Shown here one piece after another: positions 1 to 12,100 of a stretch of DNA of 64,000 bases; the stretch's first letter is position 1; the number at the start of each line of letters is the position of its first letter. The position numbers were made by a program, and so were the translations under genes. Location of the stretch: NCBI GenBank assembly GCA_003194525.1, contig NBIV01000002.1, positions 1,054,001 through 1,118,000 on the forward strand, written 5' to 3'. The notes beneath the pieces were generated by a model, which ran no database searches, was not told the origin of the DNA, and saw only the letters and a list, made by a program, of their open reading frames with translations. The DNA is from Gracilariopsis chorda. Its lineage: Eukaryota; Rhodophyta; Florideophyceae; Gracilariales; Gracilariaceae.

Positions 1-209
1 CCTGATACGATCTTGGATACCCAAAAAGGTTGACTGTAAAAACCAGTTGGTATCACAATTATCCAAGAGGTGCCTACCGTTTACCTTGAAGGGGGAGAAG
101 GTTGACGATCACCTTAAGGGTGGGCGAGGTCGACTCCCCGTGGACATAGCATGCTACGTGTGCCACGTCTGAGATACACCCTAGAGGTGAGCCTCAGTAC
201 TGTAGTTAA
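1..209. other. unassigned left edge
   Basis: No coding sequence, terminal repeat or RNA gene recognised. It sits directly beyond the Copia-A fragment, so it could be more of the same element or unrelated flank. Confidence 0.3.
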
Positions 210-982
210 CAGTTGGAACTATTTCTAAAATTAAAGCTAAATATTAGGACATACCGCCCTGGTCTAATCACCCACATGGCACACCGAACTGGTATTTTGC
301 ACGCCACTTTGCTACAAAAAACCCACTATACGACACCAATGAGTTATCCATACGGTCCTCGGTGCGTTTATGCCCCATCGAAGGCTGCCATCTGCTTGAA
401 AAATACTGGTCAATTGTGTTGGTAAGGCTCGTGTAAATATGCTGACTTGATACCGAAGTGTTCGATGGGTAGATTCCACGTTGCATGTAATGCTATTAAC
501 AGGCGTTGAGTTCTTCGGTACGCGGTGTACGTGGTTGTGTGCCTGGGATCATAGTGTAGGTCTGGTTTCATTAGGTCGCAACGGAGATTGCATCTGGCCT
601 TGCGTTGTGTTATGCTACCTTCAGCTAAGCGTTTGTATCTTTACAGCATCATCAGTGGCATGATGAGCTACGGAGATGGCTTGAAGTCTGGGGGTAGCCA
701 TTTGATGATGTTGTGTCTATCTAGGTTCCGACGTTTGTCGTTGTGGGCGTTTCTCCATTGTACTGCATTTGGGTATTTCCGCGCTTGTGCAGTGTTGTTA
801 GGGGGTGGAGTGTCGAGTTGAATGGTTGTGGGTATGGATTGACGGTGTCGGGCGTGGAATTTGAACGCTGTTGTGGTGGTGTAGGTGGGGTCAGAGGCCT
901 TGTGACATGGTTGAAAATCTTTTGCGTGGATTGTGTGGTCAGAATGTGACTGCAAGAGGTAGATTACTATGTGGGTAAGTGA
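210..982 (-). mobile_element. Copia-A: fragment of a Copia reverse-transcriptase region
   Basis: Fossil fragment of a Ty1/Copia polyprotein. On the minus strand the stretch near 700-860 reads like the linker and N-terminal reverse-transcriptase zone of Copia-B and Copia-D in this window (the TPPP...KYPNA...W..AH...L pattern followed by I-W-L-P). Weaker RT-like sequence continues toward 270. No LTR, gag, integrase or RNase H belonging to it was found. It abuts the left end of the Gypsy-1 LTR, so Gypsy-1 may have inserted into it or beside it. Broken, with several breaks. The plus strand is G/T-rich, mirroring the A/C-rich coding strand of the other Copia elements here. Confidence 0.65.
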
Positions 983-1123
983 TGTCGGGTAAATATACCT
1001 GTAGCGCAAAACCCGAATGTTTGGTATCATACTCAAGGTGTCCGGGGCCTTGCTCCCTGTGGAGGCAGACCCAGTGAAACAGTCCTCTGTGTACCTGTAA
1101 TACGGGGGTAGCTCCGTAGGTAT
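983..1123 (-). repeat. Gypsy-1 3' LTR, piece 1
   Basis: Matches 15467-15603 of the intact 5' LTR, starting at TGTCGGG. It ends with GGTAT (1119-1123), the target site duplicated when Copia-B inserted. Confidence 0.85.
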
Positions 1124-1255
1124 TGAGAGGCCGAACAGCAATACCACGTAAGATAGACAGCTGTCAGTAGCTAGGCACCACCAAATAAAATATGCACCGG
1201 GCGCCGCTGCACGGGAGTTGCGACGGTCCGGAGAGGATCGCGAGCTTTCGTCTCA
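1124..1255 (+). repeat. Copia-B left LTR
   Basis: 132 bp, TG...CA, near-identical to 5655-5787. Confidence 0.9.
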
Positions 1256-1268
1256 GGTTATGGGCCCA
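1256..1268 (+). other. Copia-B primer-binding site (half-tRNA initiator Met type)
   Basis: GGTTATGGGCCCA follows the left LTR directly. Its complement TGGGCCCATAACC is the anticodon-arm sequence of eukaryotic initiator tRNA-Met (the CAT anticodon lies inside). Drosophila copia is known to prime from the 5' half of that tRNA. The usual TGGTATCAGAGC acceptor-end site is absent. Confidence 0.75.
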
Positions 1269-4200
1269 TTTACCGCATGACCCCACCCAGCCTCCCCACT
1301 GACGATCAACACCAAAGCGAACGATCCCTCCGCCAACAACGGCGAGAGCATCGAATCGAAGAACAAGAGTATATCCAACACTTGCTCCACAACACGCAAA
1401 TCAACGCAGCAGACAACACACACCCTACCGGACACTGCACAGCACAGCGGCAAAATATCCAACAACCATCCGAAACTACCAACCCTATCCTACAACAACT
1501 TCCAATTTTGGAAGTCCGCACTCAACATCAACGCATCCCTCTTCGATGCGTCCAACCTTATTACAACCCAAACAATCATACCGCACGTCGACCCTGCAAA
1601 ACTCGAAACACATATCACCAAAATCAACAAAATCAAGGCCTTAGTCATCCAAAGTATCCCAGAGACCATCGCCACAAAACTCACCGGAGACATCGTCCAA
1701 CTATCTCAGTTTGAAATTCTTCAACTCATCGAATCACATATAGCGAACAAAAATCGCCAAAACCACAACGTACTCGAAGCTGAGGCACGTAGCATATTCT
1801 TCCTCCCCGGTACGGACCTAGACAAATACATCGAGCAACACGAAATCGTCCGAACCAAAATGATAAACGCCGCATATCCAAATATCCAAGCTGAGGGCAC
1901 CACGGTAAACGTCATGATACAAGGACTCAGAAGACACCCCGACTTTACAACGCTTGCCATAGTACTCACAGGCAACCCACCTGCAACCATTCAATCATTC
2001 GAAAACCACATAAGACAAGCTCTCTTACTCCAAGACGACTCTCAACCAAGCACAAACGTCCAGCCTCCCCCACACAGAATATATCTACGCCAGTACACTT
2101 CATGGCCACTACAACCTCGCTTTGCACGTCCCAGATCATTTCAGCTGACCACCCCGATCGACAAACGATGCCCTAAGCCAGAAGGATGGAAAGGACCTTG
2201 GTGCACATTTCACGCATCTGGCACGCACAACACAAACGAATGTCGATTTCGCCGCAGATTTGGGCAGCCTCCACCACAATATCAGGCTAGAACAATGCGA
2301 ATTGACGACAGCATCAATCCCGAATTATAAGAACTCGCCCTCCGCCTGTCCACGATCGAACAGGCCATGCAGCCGCATGCTGATAATACACAAGACGGTA
2401 CGATATATGCTCTCGACTCCGCAGCCCACCCTTCCTATATCACCAACAAAACTGAGCTGCAACTGCTGAACACACCACTGACTACCAAAACTGCCGACGG
2501 TCGAACGCACAACGTAACACACCGTGGACTGATAACGCTGCCAACGAGCAATAAACCGATCACAATCCGGACAGCTCTATATTCCCCTTCTCTGCAGTCA
2601 AATCTCATCTCCGTTCACGACCTAGCACGGACATATGGCAAAGTATCATTCTTTCCAAATTCAGCCTTCATCCATGACCGTCGAAACAACAACAAAGTTA
2701 TCGCTTTTGCCACTCACACCAATGGCACTTATGTACTGAACACCACAAAAATGCGTTGCAGACCGCAAATAAAGAACACGTTATCAGCATATGGCACGCG
2801 CACAATATCCCACAATCGCCACCGACCAACGTGCAAACGGGCGCCACGCAAGCCACAACAAGCACACCAGGCGAACAACACGACCACCAATACGAAGCAA
2901 CCAGCGTTCTTCATACCGACCACCCAACCAGCGCTTCCAAAACATCTGCACAGCATTGCCATCGACACGTATTCAGAGGCGAAACAAACCCACGTTAAAC
3001 TGATGCACGATTGGCACTTGAGACTAGGACCCCCCCATCCACGCATGATCCAGAAAATGGCAAAGCAACGGCTGCTACCCAACATCCCTGAGATATTGGC
3101 AAAACCTGCGGCCCCCATCACCTGCAGCGGCTGCCATACAACGAAACTGCGCCCATCTCCGCACCCAAAAACGACACACACCACCATCCCTGGTAAACAG
3201 GTGTCCTCCGACGTAATTGAACCCATTTTGCCACCGGCGCGAATCAACAACAACAAATATGCGATGACGTTCATGGACACTGCAACTAGGTACCTTTTTC
3301 TAGCCCTCCTTGCCTCCCGAAAGGAGGTTTTCAACGCGATCATGCAGCATATTGAGACCGTTCGCAACCACACAGGCCGCTATCCTCACTTATTTCGATG
3401 CGACAACACCGCTGAATACACATCAAGGCGGACGAAGCACTTCCTCCAACAGCGCGGCATCACCCTCTCGCCTACGATTCCCTACACACCACAAGAAAAT
3501 GCGCTAGCGGAAAGGATTAACCAAACACACATGCAGACTGCCAGATCAGCACTGATAGACAGTCAGCTGGACGAAACATATTGGGGCGCTGCGCTGCTTG
3601 ACGCTGCCTTCAAATACAATAACACATAACACACAGCAATCGAAACCCTTCCCCACACAGCTTGGCACGGGAAACCTCCACGAATACCAAAAATTATCGC
3701 CTTCGGCCAATTGGGATCCATACCATCCCTCCTCCCGAACAATCACAAACTACAGCGGCGAGCGGAACCTGTGCGATATATGCACGGCATTGACGAAAAC
3801 CACATAGCCGTTATGAACATCCGCACGAGAACATACCACATAGCCAGCACCTCTGAATTTCACCCCTATTACCCTCACCTAGACCCATGCCGCGACACAA
3901 ACCGTGTGTCCAAAGCATTCCAACACAAATCTAATCACAAAACCCAGCGAAACATCCACAGATCACGACGGACCCCCCAAACCCAAATCCCCACAAACAT
4001 TACCACCAACACGCCCCCACCCAAAACCACAAAAAATACCAGGCAATACCCGGACGCTGCGGAATGGAAAAAAAGCCATGACGCGGAATTAGACACACTG
4101 GATGCCACGAAAGCCATCGATTGGTCCGCTCAACCCCTCCCACCACGGCAATACATAGTACCAACAACATGGACATGCCGATACAAGTGACAAACCCCGA

Positions 4201-5654
4201 CCTCCATCCAGCTCAAAGCACGATGCTCCTTGCAAGGTGACCGAATGAAGCCACACATCCACTATGACCCACAACACACGGCGTTATACATAGCCGACAA
4301 AACAACAATACGATTAATCCTTGCATTGGCTGCAGCACACGATTTACATCTCGAACACTTCGACACAACAAGTGCCGCCCTCCACAAAAAATACGATCCA
4401 TCGAAAGACGTATTTGTATGGCAACCAGCGCGATTCGATGGCAGCTACAAACACTCTCAGCCAGCCAGGAAACTTCTGCTTAAGCTCTATGGATCACCAC
4501 CGGCTGGAAATATTTACTCAACCGCGCTAAAGCAGTTTCTCATCCGACATGGTGCCCAACAGCCCAAGTCCGACCCCTCGCTCTACATCATCCGACATCA
4601 AGGACATTACGCACTAATGGTCATATCGACTGATGAATTTCTCCTCGCCGCCTCCCATCCCGTCGCATCCAATGAGGTTCACCGAATGCTATCACTTAAC
4701 TACAAAGTGAAACGAATTGGATTTCCCGCCAACTACCTGAACTGGAGGATCCGTCGCACTGACGACGGCATACACATATCCCAGCCTTCGTTCATCAGTA
4801 AATTGTAGGCAAAGCTACGAATCCAGACCGCCAACCCAACAGCTACACCCTATCGATCAGGTGTTGCCTGCAATGCTCCCGTCGAAACCAAACCCGGATA
4901 TTCCAAAGTCGCCTCACTGTACCGCGAAGCTGTCGGCGACTTGCGATACCTCGCCGATTCCACCCGCCCCGACGTCGCGTTTGCCACCTCTGTTCTTGCA
5001 CGAGCGCTGCAAAACCCTACAGCAAGACACTGGAACCTACTCAAAGCCGCAGTTAAGTACGTCGGAAGCACACCGCATCACGGCCTACTATTCCCGAAAC
5101 GACCAATCCATCAACTGATAACATACGCCGATGCCGACTTTGCAACCTGCAAAACGTCGCGAAAATCAATAAGTGGACATGTCCACCAACTTGGCGACAG
5201 CTCTATATACTGGCTTGCAAAAAACCAACACACAGTTGCAATGTCCACCTGTGAAGCCGGATATGTATCAGCAGCTCAAGCTGCACAAGATTTGCTCTGG
5301 CTGCAGAACTTGCTGCCACTCTCTACGTGGACAATGAGTCAGCGGTGCAAATTGGCAACAATACTGCGCCAACCAAGAAACGCAAGCACATTGATATGGA
5401 ACATCACTTCTTACAAGACCATGTCTTGAACAAACGGTTCAGGCTCATACACATACCGGGTCATCAAATGCGTGCTGATGCACTAACCAAACCACTGCCC
5501 AAACCCCTATTACTGAAGCACATGCACAACATCGGCGTCATTCCTGCCCCTCCCCCTCGCATTTTCGGGATTGAGACGCCGAAAACGGCTACGAATGCGA
5601 GGGCAAGTGCAGGAAAGCACGCCACCACCCTTGACGCACCATTGCACGAGACGC

Positions 5655-5787
5655 TGAAGACGCCGAACAGCAATACCACGTAAGATAGACAGCTGTCAGT
5701 AGCTAGGCACCACCAAATAAAATATGCACCGGCCGCCGCCGCACGGGGGTTGCGACGGTCCGGAGAGGATTGCGAGCTTTCGTCTCA
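5655..5787 (+). repeat. Copia-B right LTR
   Basis: 133 bp copy of 1124-1255, followed by the second GGTAT target copy (5788-5792). Confidence 0.9.
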
Positions 5788-5792
5788 GGTAT

Positions 5793-6276
5793 TCGAATTG
5801 ACCACAGAGGTGGATGAAGAAAGGGTGAACTAGAGCCAGAAAGACGGTAAAACCAGAGACCGGTTTCCCACGTGATATGGCGGTTTAGGATATACCCGGT
5901 GAAGGGTGCCTTCCAAGGACAGGGAAAAACCACCCGGCACGTTGTGCAGAAAGCGGAAACAGACCCAAATGAGGGTGCAAATGCACGAGATGTACGGACG
6001 AACTACCCAATAAAGGGGCGGTACCAGTACTAAACGGTAGATAAATGTCCCTCGATAAATATAACACAGGGTATCTGTAGGTTTGCCGAGCGGATGAACT
6101 GAGCGAACTGAATGCAGTGAACCTCTGCAATAAGTAGTGCACGGCGCAACGACGTTACAATCCAGAGCCGGATACCTCAGGTCAGACGGAACAGTCATGA
6201 TGACAGAAGTGTCGGGATTACTTTACTTAGTGCTCGCAACGACAAAGTCGCGCGCACCTAAGTCGTTACCCTACCA
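5793..6276 (-). repeat. Gypsy-1 3' LTR, piece 2
   Basis: Matches the 5' LTR from about 15604 to 16088 with substitutions. It ends in TACCA (6272-6276), which is repeated at 7041-7045. Confidence 0.85.
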
Positions 6277-7040
6277 TATCTCCACTACAATCATTTACAT
6301 GCTTATGAGGGGGGTGTTCTTTATTGAATGGATGCAGTGCGCCAATAAACCGCACTGTATGCCCCTCTACTCGCATGTAGAACTCCCATTTGGCGGAACG
6401 CCTCCCTACCATTTAAAACCTTCAGCAGCAGCAGCAAAGCTGGCTGCTTAGTGGCTGGCACTCCCATAATGACTGCATTGCCAGCCAGTTACAGAGAGCA
6501 ACTTGTCGCACTTTTCCCTCATTGGCTGAAACTGCTGTCAATTTGGTCACCTCCACACAAACCCTTACGGCTTCAGAAACTCTAGGTGCCGCGGCGCCCC
6601 GGGTTTCTACGAGCGCTATTGCGAGCGCAAGCGAGCAAAGTGCTCGGAGAGCCTCCAAACACTAATAAATCAACAGAGCTACAAAAACGACGCGGCGCGC
6701 AGCGACACCCACGGCCGAAGGCCGTTTCTACTTGTCAAATCTAACTAAGTATTTGTGCGACAACGCCCTTCGCACCCCTTAAAAAATTTGTAAAGTGTAT
6801 GATTTCTTTTTTTTTTGGCACAAACTGCGCCAGCACCCAATATCGTGCTTCACGCTCATATTTTTAGCCTTTTCGGTTCATTAACGTTTTGTGCCAGTGA
6901 TAATCAAAATTTTTTGGACAACGAAAACGTTTAATTCTCAGATTTGTGACCACTCAAGCTCTGGCCCTACCACTCTTTCCTGCAGGAAAGATGCAGACGT
7001 CACAACTGCAGGAAGGAGTGGTAGAGCCGAAGGCCCTTCT
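6277..7040. mobile_element. 764 bp unclassified insertion in the Gypsy-1 LTR
   Basis: This block is absent from the matching place in the intact 5' LTR (near 16088) and is bracketed by TACCA on both sides, consistent with a 5 bp target duplication. No TG/CA ends, terminal inverted repeats, poly-A tail or coding sequence are evident. It holds GC-rich stretches (6580-6720), a T-run near 6808, and a strong inverted repeat near its right end. Class unknown. A solo LTR of an unseen family or a non-autonomous DNA element are both possible. Confidence 0.6.
6963..7028. repeat. 23 bp inverted repeat (hairpin)
   Basis: The arm at 6963-6985 (GGCCCTACCACTC...CTGCAG) and its complement at 7006-7028 differ at only two positions, with a 20 bp loop. 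Confidence 0.85.
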
Positions 7041-7045
7041 TACCA

Positions 7046-7371
7046 CTGTAATAAATTGTAATAGTTAACTACAATAGTTTACAACTCCTCAGGTCCACAC
7101 AAGTGACCAGGCCAGTGTCATGCAACCTGGAGCTTCAACCCAAGTAAAACACAACACTACAGCATGGTGCTGTCACACACACATGCGTCCAGTCATCCTG
7201 CAGTCCATTCGAGATTCCTACCTTCCTAGGTGAAACTTCACACAGTCAACCATCCCATTGGCATCCCCTCTTACGGATCCAACTGATATACGGGAGAGCC
7301 GTCACGGTAACCGCGTCGCACTTCTATGAGTAGCATCATCGCAATTTCCACGCATTTTGCGATGCACCACA
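7046..7371 (-). repeat. Gypsy-1 3' LTR, piece 3
   Basis: Matches about 16090-16414 of the 5' LTR, ending GCACCACA at the polypurine tract. Confidence 0.85.
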
Positions 7372-7391
7372 TCTCCCCCTCCTTAGCCGAG
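7372..7391 (-). other. Gypsy-1 polypurine tract
   Basis: Read on the minus strand this is CTCGGCTAAGGAGGGGGAGA, ending exactly where the 3' LTR begins with TGTGGTGC. Position and composition fit the plus-strand primer of a Gypsy element. Confidence 0.75.
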
Positions 7392-7829
7392 GGTTCCGGC
7401 GTTCTTCGAGTGGAACTGGCAGGCGGCGAAGTGCTGAAGTAACAGACTCATGATGAGTTCCTCCGACATTACGGCTGCTCGCAAATCAGGCGATACATGG
7501 CCAGATGTCCGAAGTGTCAAACCAAGGTGGTGCCGATCCCTCATCAGGAGTGTAGCAACCTAGCGGTACTTGATCGCCTGGTGAAATAACTTCTGAAGTC
7601 ACCATAAACAATCTTATGTCTTCACACTTCTTCTTCTTGTTGCATCACACTTCTTCTTCGTGTACTTCATAACTATGATGCATATCTTCATAAACCGTTA
7701 ATTCAGTGAGTAAAGGGGAATAATCATGGAACGCCCACTCCAATCAGAGGTCTCAACTCATCACACTCCTTGAGGTCCTCCATGTACGGCGTCGCGGTAG
7801 TATCAACGTCCTGCGCGATCTCACCAAGT

Positions 7830-8100
7830 GTGGTTATCCAACTTGTACATTATCCAAGGTGGATGGGAGAGAAAACCGGGTCTTACGGTGATTAGATATA
7901 ATCTTGTACCTTAGGAGGTGCTCTATAGGTTCCCGTGTATCCTCCTTGGGTGTATTTCCATACCAGCGGATGCGATACTGCAGTACTCCATCACGAGTTT
8001 CATGACGTACGATACATTCCACGACGAATTCCTGTGAGCACACTTCTGTGTTGTCTATCACCATGACGCATACTGTGGGTCGATGTCTCTTTTGCAACCC
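7830..8100 (-). pseudogene. Gypsy-1 chromodomain region
   Basis: Short coding stretch downstream of integrase. Its pattern is VVECIVRH, then QYRIRWYG, a D-T-x-E-P motif and a following helix with HLLRYK. That is the chromodomain layout (beta strands with aromatic residues, then an alpha helix). Chromoviruses are known to carry such a module near the integrase C-terminus, where it steers insertion to marked chromatin. Part of a broken element. Confidence 0.75.
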
Positions 8101-9052
8101 AAAGTAGGGCTTGGGGCACCACCAGGAGCAAAGCTAACCCTCTTGGGGAGCGGAAACAGCTTCAAGACTTCGTCATATATCGTCGCGGCGACGATAAGAC
8201 AACTTACTTCATATACGTTAAAATGGCGGTAAGAGAAGTTCCGTTGAAATTATTCACTCTCATGAATACAGAGATCTAAAGAAAGCATGTCATAAGCGAA
8301 TAAACGCAGAAAAGTGGCCTTGGAGATTCGAGAAGTTCTCCTTATCCATGCAGATATACCGTTGCTACGGAAACATTCACACACTGCACTCACTGTGCCA
8401 GGGTGGCGGTTCACTGAACACTGTGCTTTTGCCACCATCTGACTGGATCGGGTCAAGTCTACGAGAGCTACAAGATTACTGTGTGTCACTAAATGGTGTT
8501 GCGTTTTCAAACGGTCTGCACGGAGCGTGTGCACACGCGTCGGCGTTCTCTGGCATTGTAGTCCGGTTCTCCGTATTTGCCAACAGTAAGTCTGTCACGG
8601 CGTAAGCCATTGCGTCCAATTTCACCAATGACGGTATGAATTGTGCTCAAAAGTTCTCAGAATTGACTTCAGTAATTTCACGGAGCTTAGTTCTTCTCTA
8701 CACCACGAGATTGACCAACGTAGGTGCAATCGCCTTATTAAACCCCATATGGGTCTGCAGAGACCATCTTTTTGGTGGGTTTCACAACTTTGTGAGTGCC
8801 ATTTTCCCTCTTTATTGAAGATGACGGTACAACCACAGCATTTGTGTTACCATTAGTGTCTTCTCGTAATGGGGTAGTCTAATACTTACTGACGTTACTC
8901 TCTTTTAGTTGAAGCGTAGCGTCTCCTATACCTCGAAAGTTCGGTTCCTTAGTAGAGGGTCCTCCCTCCGGAACCAACGCAGCGCTGCAAAGAGATCCAG
9001 GGAGCATATTTCCCAATGACAGCGATACATCGACAGCGATTTTACCAGCACC

Positions 9053-9069
9053 CTCCCCCTCCTTAGCCG
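9053..9069 (-). other. internal copy of the polypurine-tract sequence
   Basis: The 17 bases CTCCCCCTCCTTAGCCG at 9053-9069 are identical to 7373-7389 next to the 3' LTR, although the surroundings differ. A related tract sits at the equivalent place in Gypsy-2 (29932-29955). Confidence 0.7.
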
Positions 9070-9449
9070 GAGCTGGGGGATAAGCTCAAGTGAGGATGTT
9101 ACTCTAGTGAGTGCTTTCGAGTTATTCCGTTGTGTACCATGAGACTCAAAGGGTTTAGAATCAGATTGCAAAAGTAGATTGGCTAAACCGCAATCCGGTG
9201 TAGGAAGAATCGCAGGGCGCGAAGACGGAGGATCCGTTCGCTGCGGTTAATCTGATTTGGATACCCCTGAAAGCTTCACAGGAGCGATAACTACTTCCAA
9301 TTAGAATTAAGAGCGTGGGTGACGCGATCGCGTGATATTCGTTCGTTTGGATTGTTAATATCCAACACAACTGTATTCGCATTAGTTGATATTACTCGAT
9401 AGAGTCCATCCACAACTGGGGAGAGCTTATGACGGCGTTCCTTCTCAGG

Positions 9450-10430
9450 ATGATCTTACTCTTTGCGTACGAATACAAAGTCGTTTGTAGAAACCATTGG
9501 AAGAGTTGTACGAACTTTGCTATCAAAAGTACGCTGGTAAACGTCCTGAGCTTTCGTCATAGCTTTCGGAGCAATCCGTACTATCGTTGTTATCCATCTT
9601 TTCAACGATTCAGGGTATACACCTGGCGAAGGGTACTTCGAGAGATTCAGTTGTGCCTCGATAGCCAAAAGTGGTGGGATACGGAACAACAACAGCTCAA
9701 AAGGAGAAAGCGAAGTAACCCGATGAATCTGGGTATTTTTAGCATACGTGATAGCATCGGTGTATAATTCCCATTCTTTGGGATGATCCGCCACATAGGA
9801 TCTTAATGAATTAAGCATTGTACGATTACATAGTTCTACCTGCCCATTACTTTGGGGGTGATAGGTCGTTGTGAATACGTTCTTGATCGTCAAGATTTGA
9901 CAGAACTCCTGAAAAAACTTAGAAGTGAACTGGCCTCCATTATCTGAGAGCAGATTCACGGGTGGAGCGTATATGAAGACCAAGTGAGTGACAAAAGCTT
10001 GCGCCACTGCACTAGCACTAATCCGTTTCAACGACACTGTCCGTACCAGTTTAGAAAAATGATTAGTTATGACATGTAAGAACTTGTGTCCTCAAGTTGT
10101 TCGAATAAGCTCTCCAAGTAAATCGGTGGTCATGAATTCCAGTCGTGCCCGAGCTGGGATTAACGTTAACTTCTTACACCACTTACGTAGCTTCACGTTA
10201 TTCTTAGCATAATTCGTAGAGGAATAGCGAACTTCATAGCAGTTGAATGTCATAGCCGGCCAGTAAAAGTTCCTTCTGAAGGGTACGTATAACTTTTGAT
10301 CTCCATGGTGAGCTCTTAACTTCACATAGTGGGTTATATGTAAGAATGGCTGTTGCAATGGGTGCAGTACCACAATTTCTGCTGTATATTCGACCAATCT
10401 AACAACATAGCCCTCATTAATCACCACGAA
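9450..10430 (-). pseudogene. Gypsy-1 integrase region
   Basis: The minus strand encodes the integrase catalytic core (LLSDNGGQF, then TTYHPQSNGQVE), preceded by the N-terminal zone. Broken fossil of the Gypsy-1 pol region. Confidence 0.85.
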
Positions 10431-10699
10431 CGGAATTCGATCTCCTCCATTGAGACGTGCTCAAATCTGTGTGCAGAACGAATCCCACTGTTTTTCGTGG
10501 ATCATCTTCTCCGGAGCGATGGGTACAAATGAGCCAGCCGGTGGTTCCGAGCTTTTGGTGGACAGTTTGTCGTCACATACATCATCCGATAGGATTTCAG
10601 CACTTCCATGTAGGTTTCCAAGCATGAAGCATGGTACATCCAGGTCTGCTGTCGGTTCTGCTTCTGCATTACTTCTCATTCGGAATAGCGCATCACCGT

Positions 10700-12100
10700 G
10701 AGCATTAGAGGGTCCTTACTTGTAGAGTATATCGAAATCGAACTCCGATAGGCGTAAGCGCCAACGCATCAAGTGACCGGAAGGTTTGGTGATCTCCAAA
10801 AGCCAATGGAGACACGCGTGATCCGTATATACCTTAAATTGAGTACCCGTAGGGTAGGTTCGGAGCGTTGTCAATTCCCATACAAAAGCAAGACACATTT
10901 TCTCAGAAACCGAGTAGTTAAGTTCGTGTACGTGTAAAGTTCGCGACCAGTATCCGATCGAATTTCTCAAACCGTCTTTTGTCATTTGAGATAGTGCACA
11001 ACCAACCTGGTTATCACTGGCATCAGTTTCTACTTCATAGGGGAGCCCAAGTTTGGGAATAGCCAAGATTGGTGGTGAGGTAACAGCAACCATAAGCTTG
11101 GAGAAAGCAGTAAATACTGCGTCACTAAAATGTACCAAGCTCACTGGTTGTCCCTTGGCTAGGAGCCTGTTAAGGGGAGCTGCAATGTCCACAGAACCGG
11201 GTACGAAACGTCGGTATACGGTTCACAATCCAAGGAAGGATCCTAGTGCCTTCTGCGTTACTGTATGCTTTTTATTCTTAGGCGAGGTAACTCGAATTTC
11301 ATCCACAAAGAGCTGACCAGGACGAATGGTATGTGCAAGTTATTTCACAGAATCTGCAAAGAACTCGCATTTCCTCAACCTAAGATTTATTCCTGCATCG
11401 CGCAGTACAGGTATGACGTGGCGTACATGGGTTAGGTGTTCATTCGCATTATTGGAAAACACGATGACATCGTCCGGGTATACCAAGCAGGTTTTCCACT
11501 TCAATCGAGCTAATAGTAAGTCGATAGCACGTTGAAAATTGGCGGGTGCATTAGTAAGCAAGAACGGCATCCGTTCGAACCAGAATAATCCTTAGTGACA
11601 CAAAAATGGGGTTTTATCGCGATTATTCTGTCGGAATGGAACTTGCCAATAAGCCCAGTTGGCGTCTAAAGCGGTGAACAGCGTAGCAATCTGAAATGAG
11701 TCGAGATATCCGTCAATCCAAGGAATTGGATGAACGTCTTTGACCGTAACCGTATTAAGACGTCGGTAATCAATACAGAAACCCCAAGATTTATCGGTTT
11801 TCGGAACCAACACGACTGGTGAAGCCCATAACGATTGAGTGGGCTCTATCACGCCAGCGCGTAGCATCTTCTCGACTTGCGATTTCTCTTCTTCCCAAGC
11901 TCTTGGCCCTTCCCGATATGGGTGTTCTGCGATTGGCCTTGTATCTCGAAGGAGATCAATATGGTGTTCCGTTATTCCTATTTTTACGAGGGAGCCATCC
12001 CATATGGATATAGATTCCCGCAGCGTATCTCGCATTCTTTTGCGATATGTCCCAGGGACATGACTTAAACCCAAGTTTTCCAACTCCTCGACAGGGTCCC
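10700..12100 (-). pseudogene. Gypsy-1 reverse transcriptase and RNase H region
   Basis: RT landmarks on the minus strand are the segment that introduces the template (SPVVLVPK, then DYRRLN) and, further on, the catalytic palm. An RNase H domain follows (VETDAS, then the YWSRTL and YTDHACLHWL segments). Order and content are those of Ty3/Gypsy. Fossil, broken. Confidence 0.88.

Larger units (their letters stand above)
1124..5787 (+). mobile_element. Copia-B: Ty1/Copia element inside the Gypsy-1 LTR
   Basis: A 4,664 bp Ty1/Copia fossil with LTRs of 132 and 133 bp that both begin TGA and end CTCA. They are flanked by the 5 bp target duplication GGTAT (1119-1123 and 5788-5792). Parts in order: gag about 1.28-2.33 kb with a short Cys/His region near its end, protease about 2.4 kb, integrase about 3.0-3.6 kb with an HxCC-type zinc region then the catalytic core, reverse transcriptase about 4.0-4.9 kb, RNase H about 4.95-5.6 kb. 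The integrase-before-RT order is diagnostic of Copia. The LTRs differ at about 4-5% of sites by eye, so this is the youngest LTR element in the window. Broken, with about seven or eight breaks. The coding strand is strikingly rich in A and C. Confidence 0.93.
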
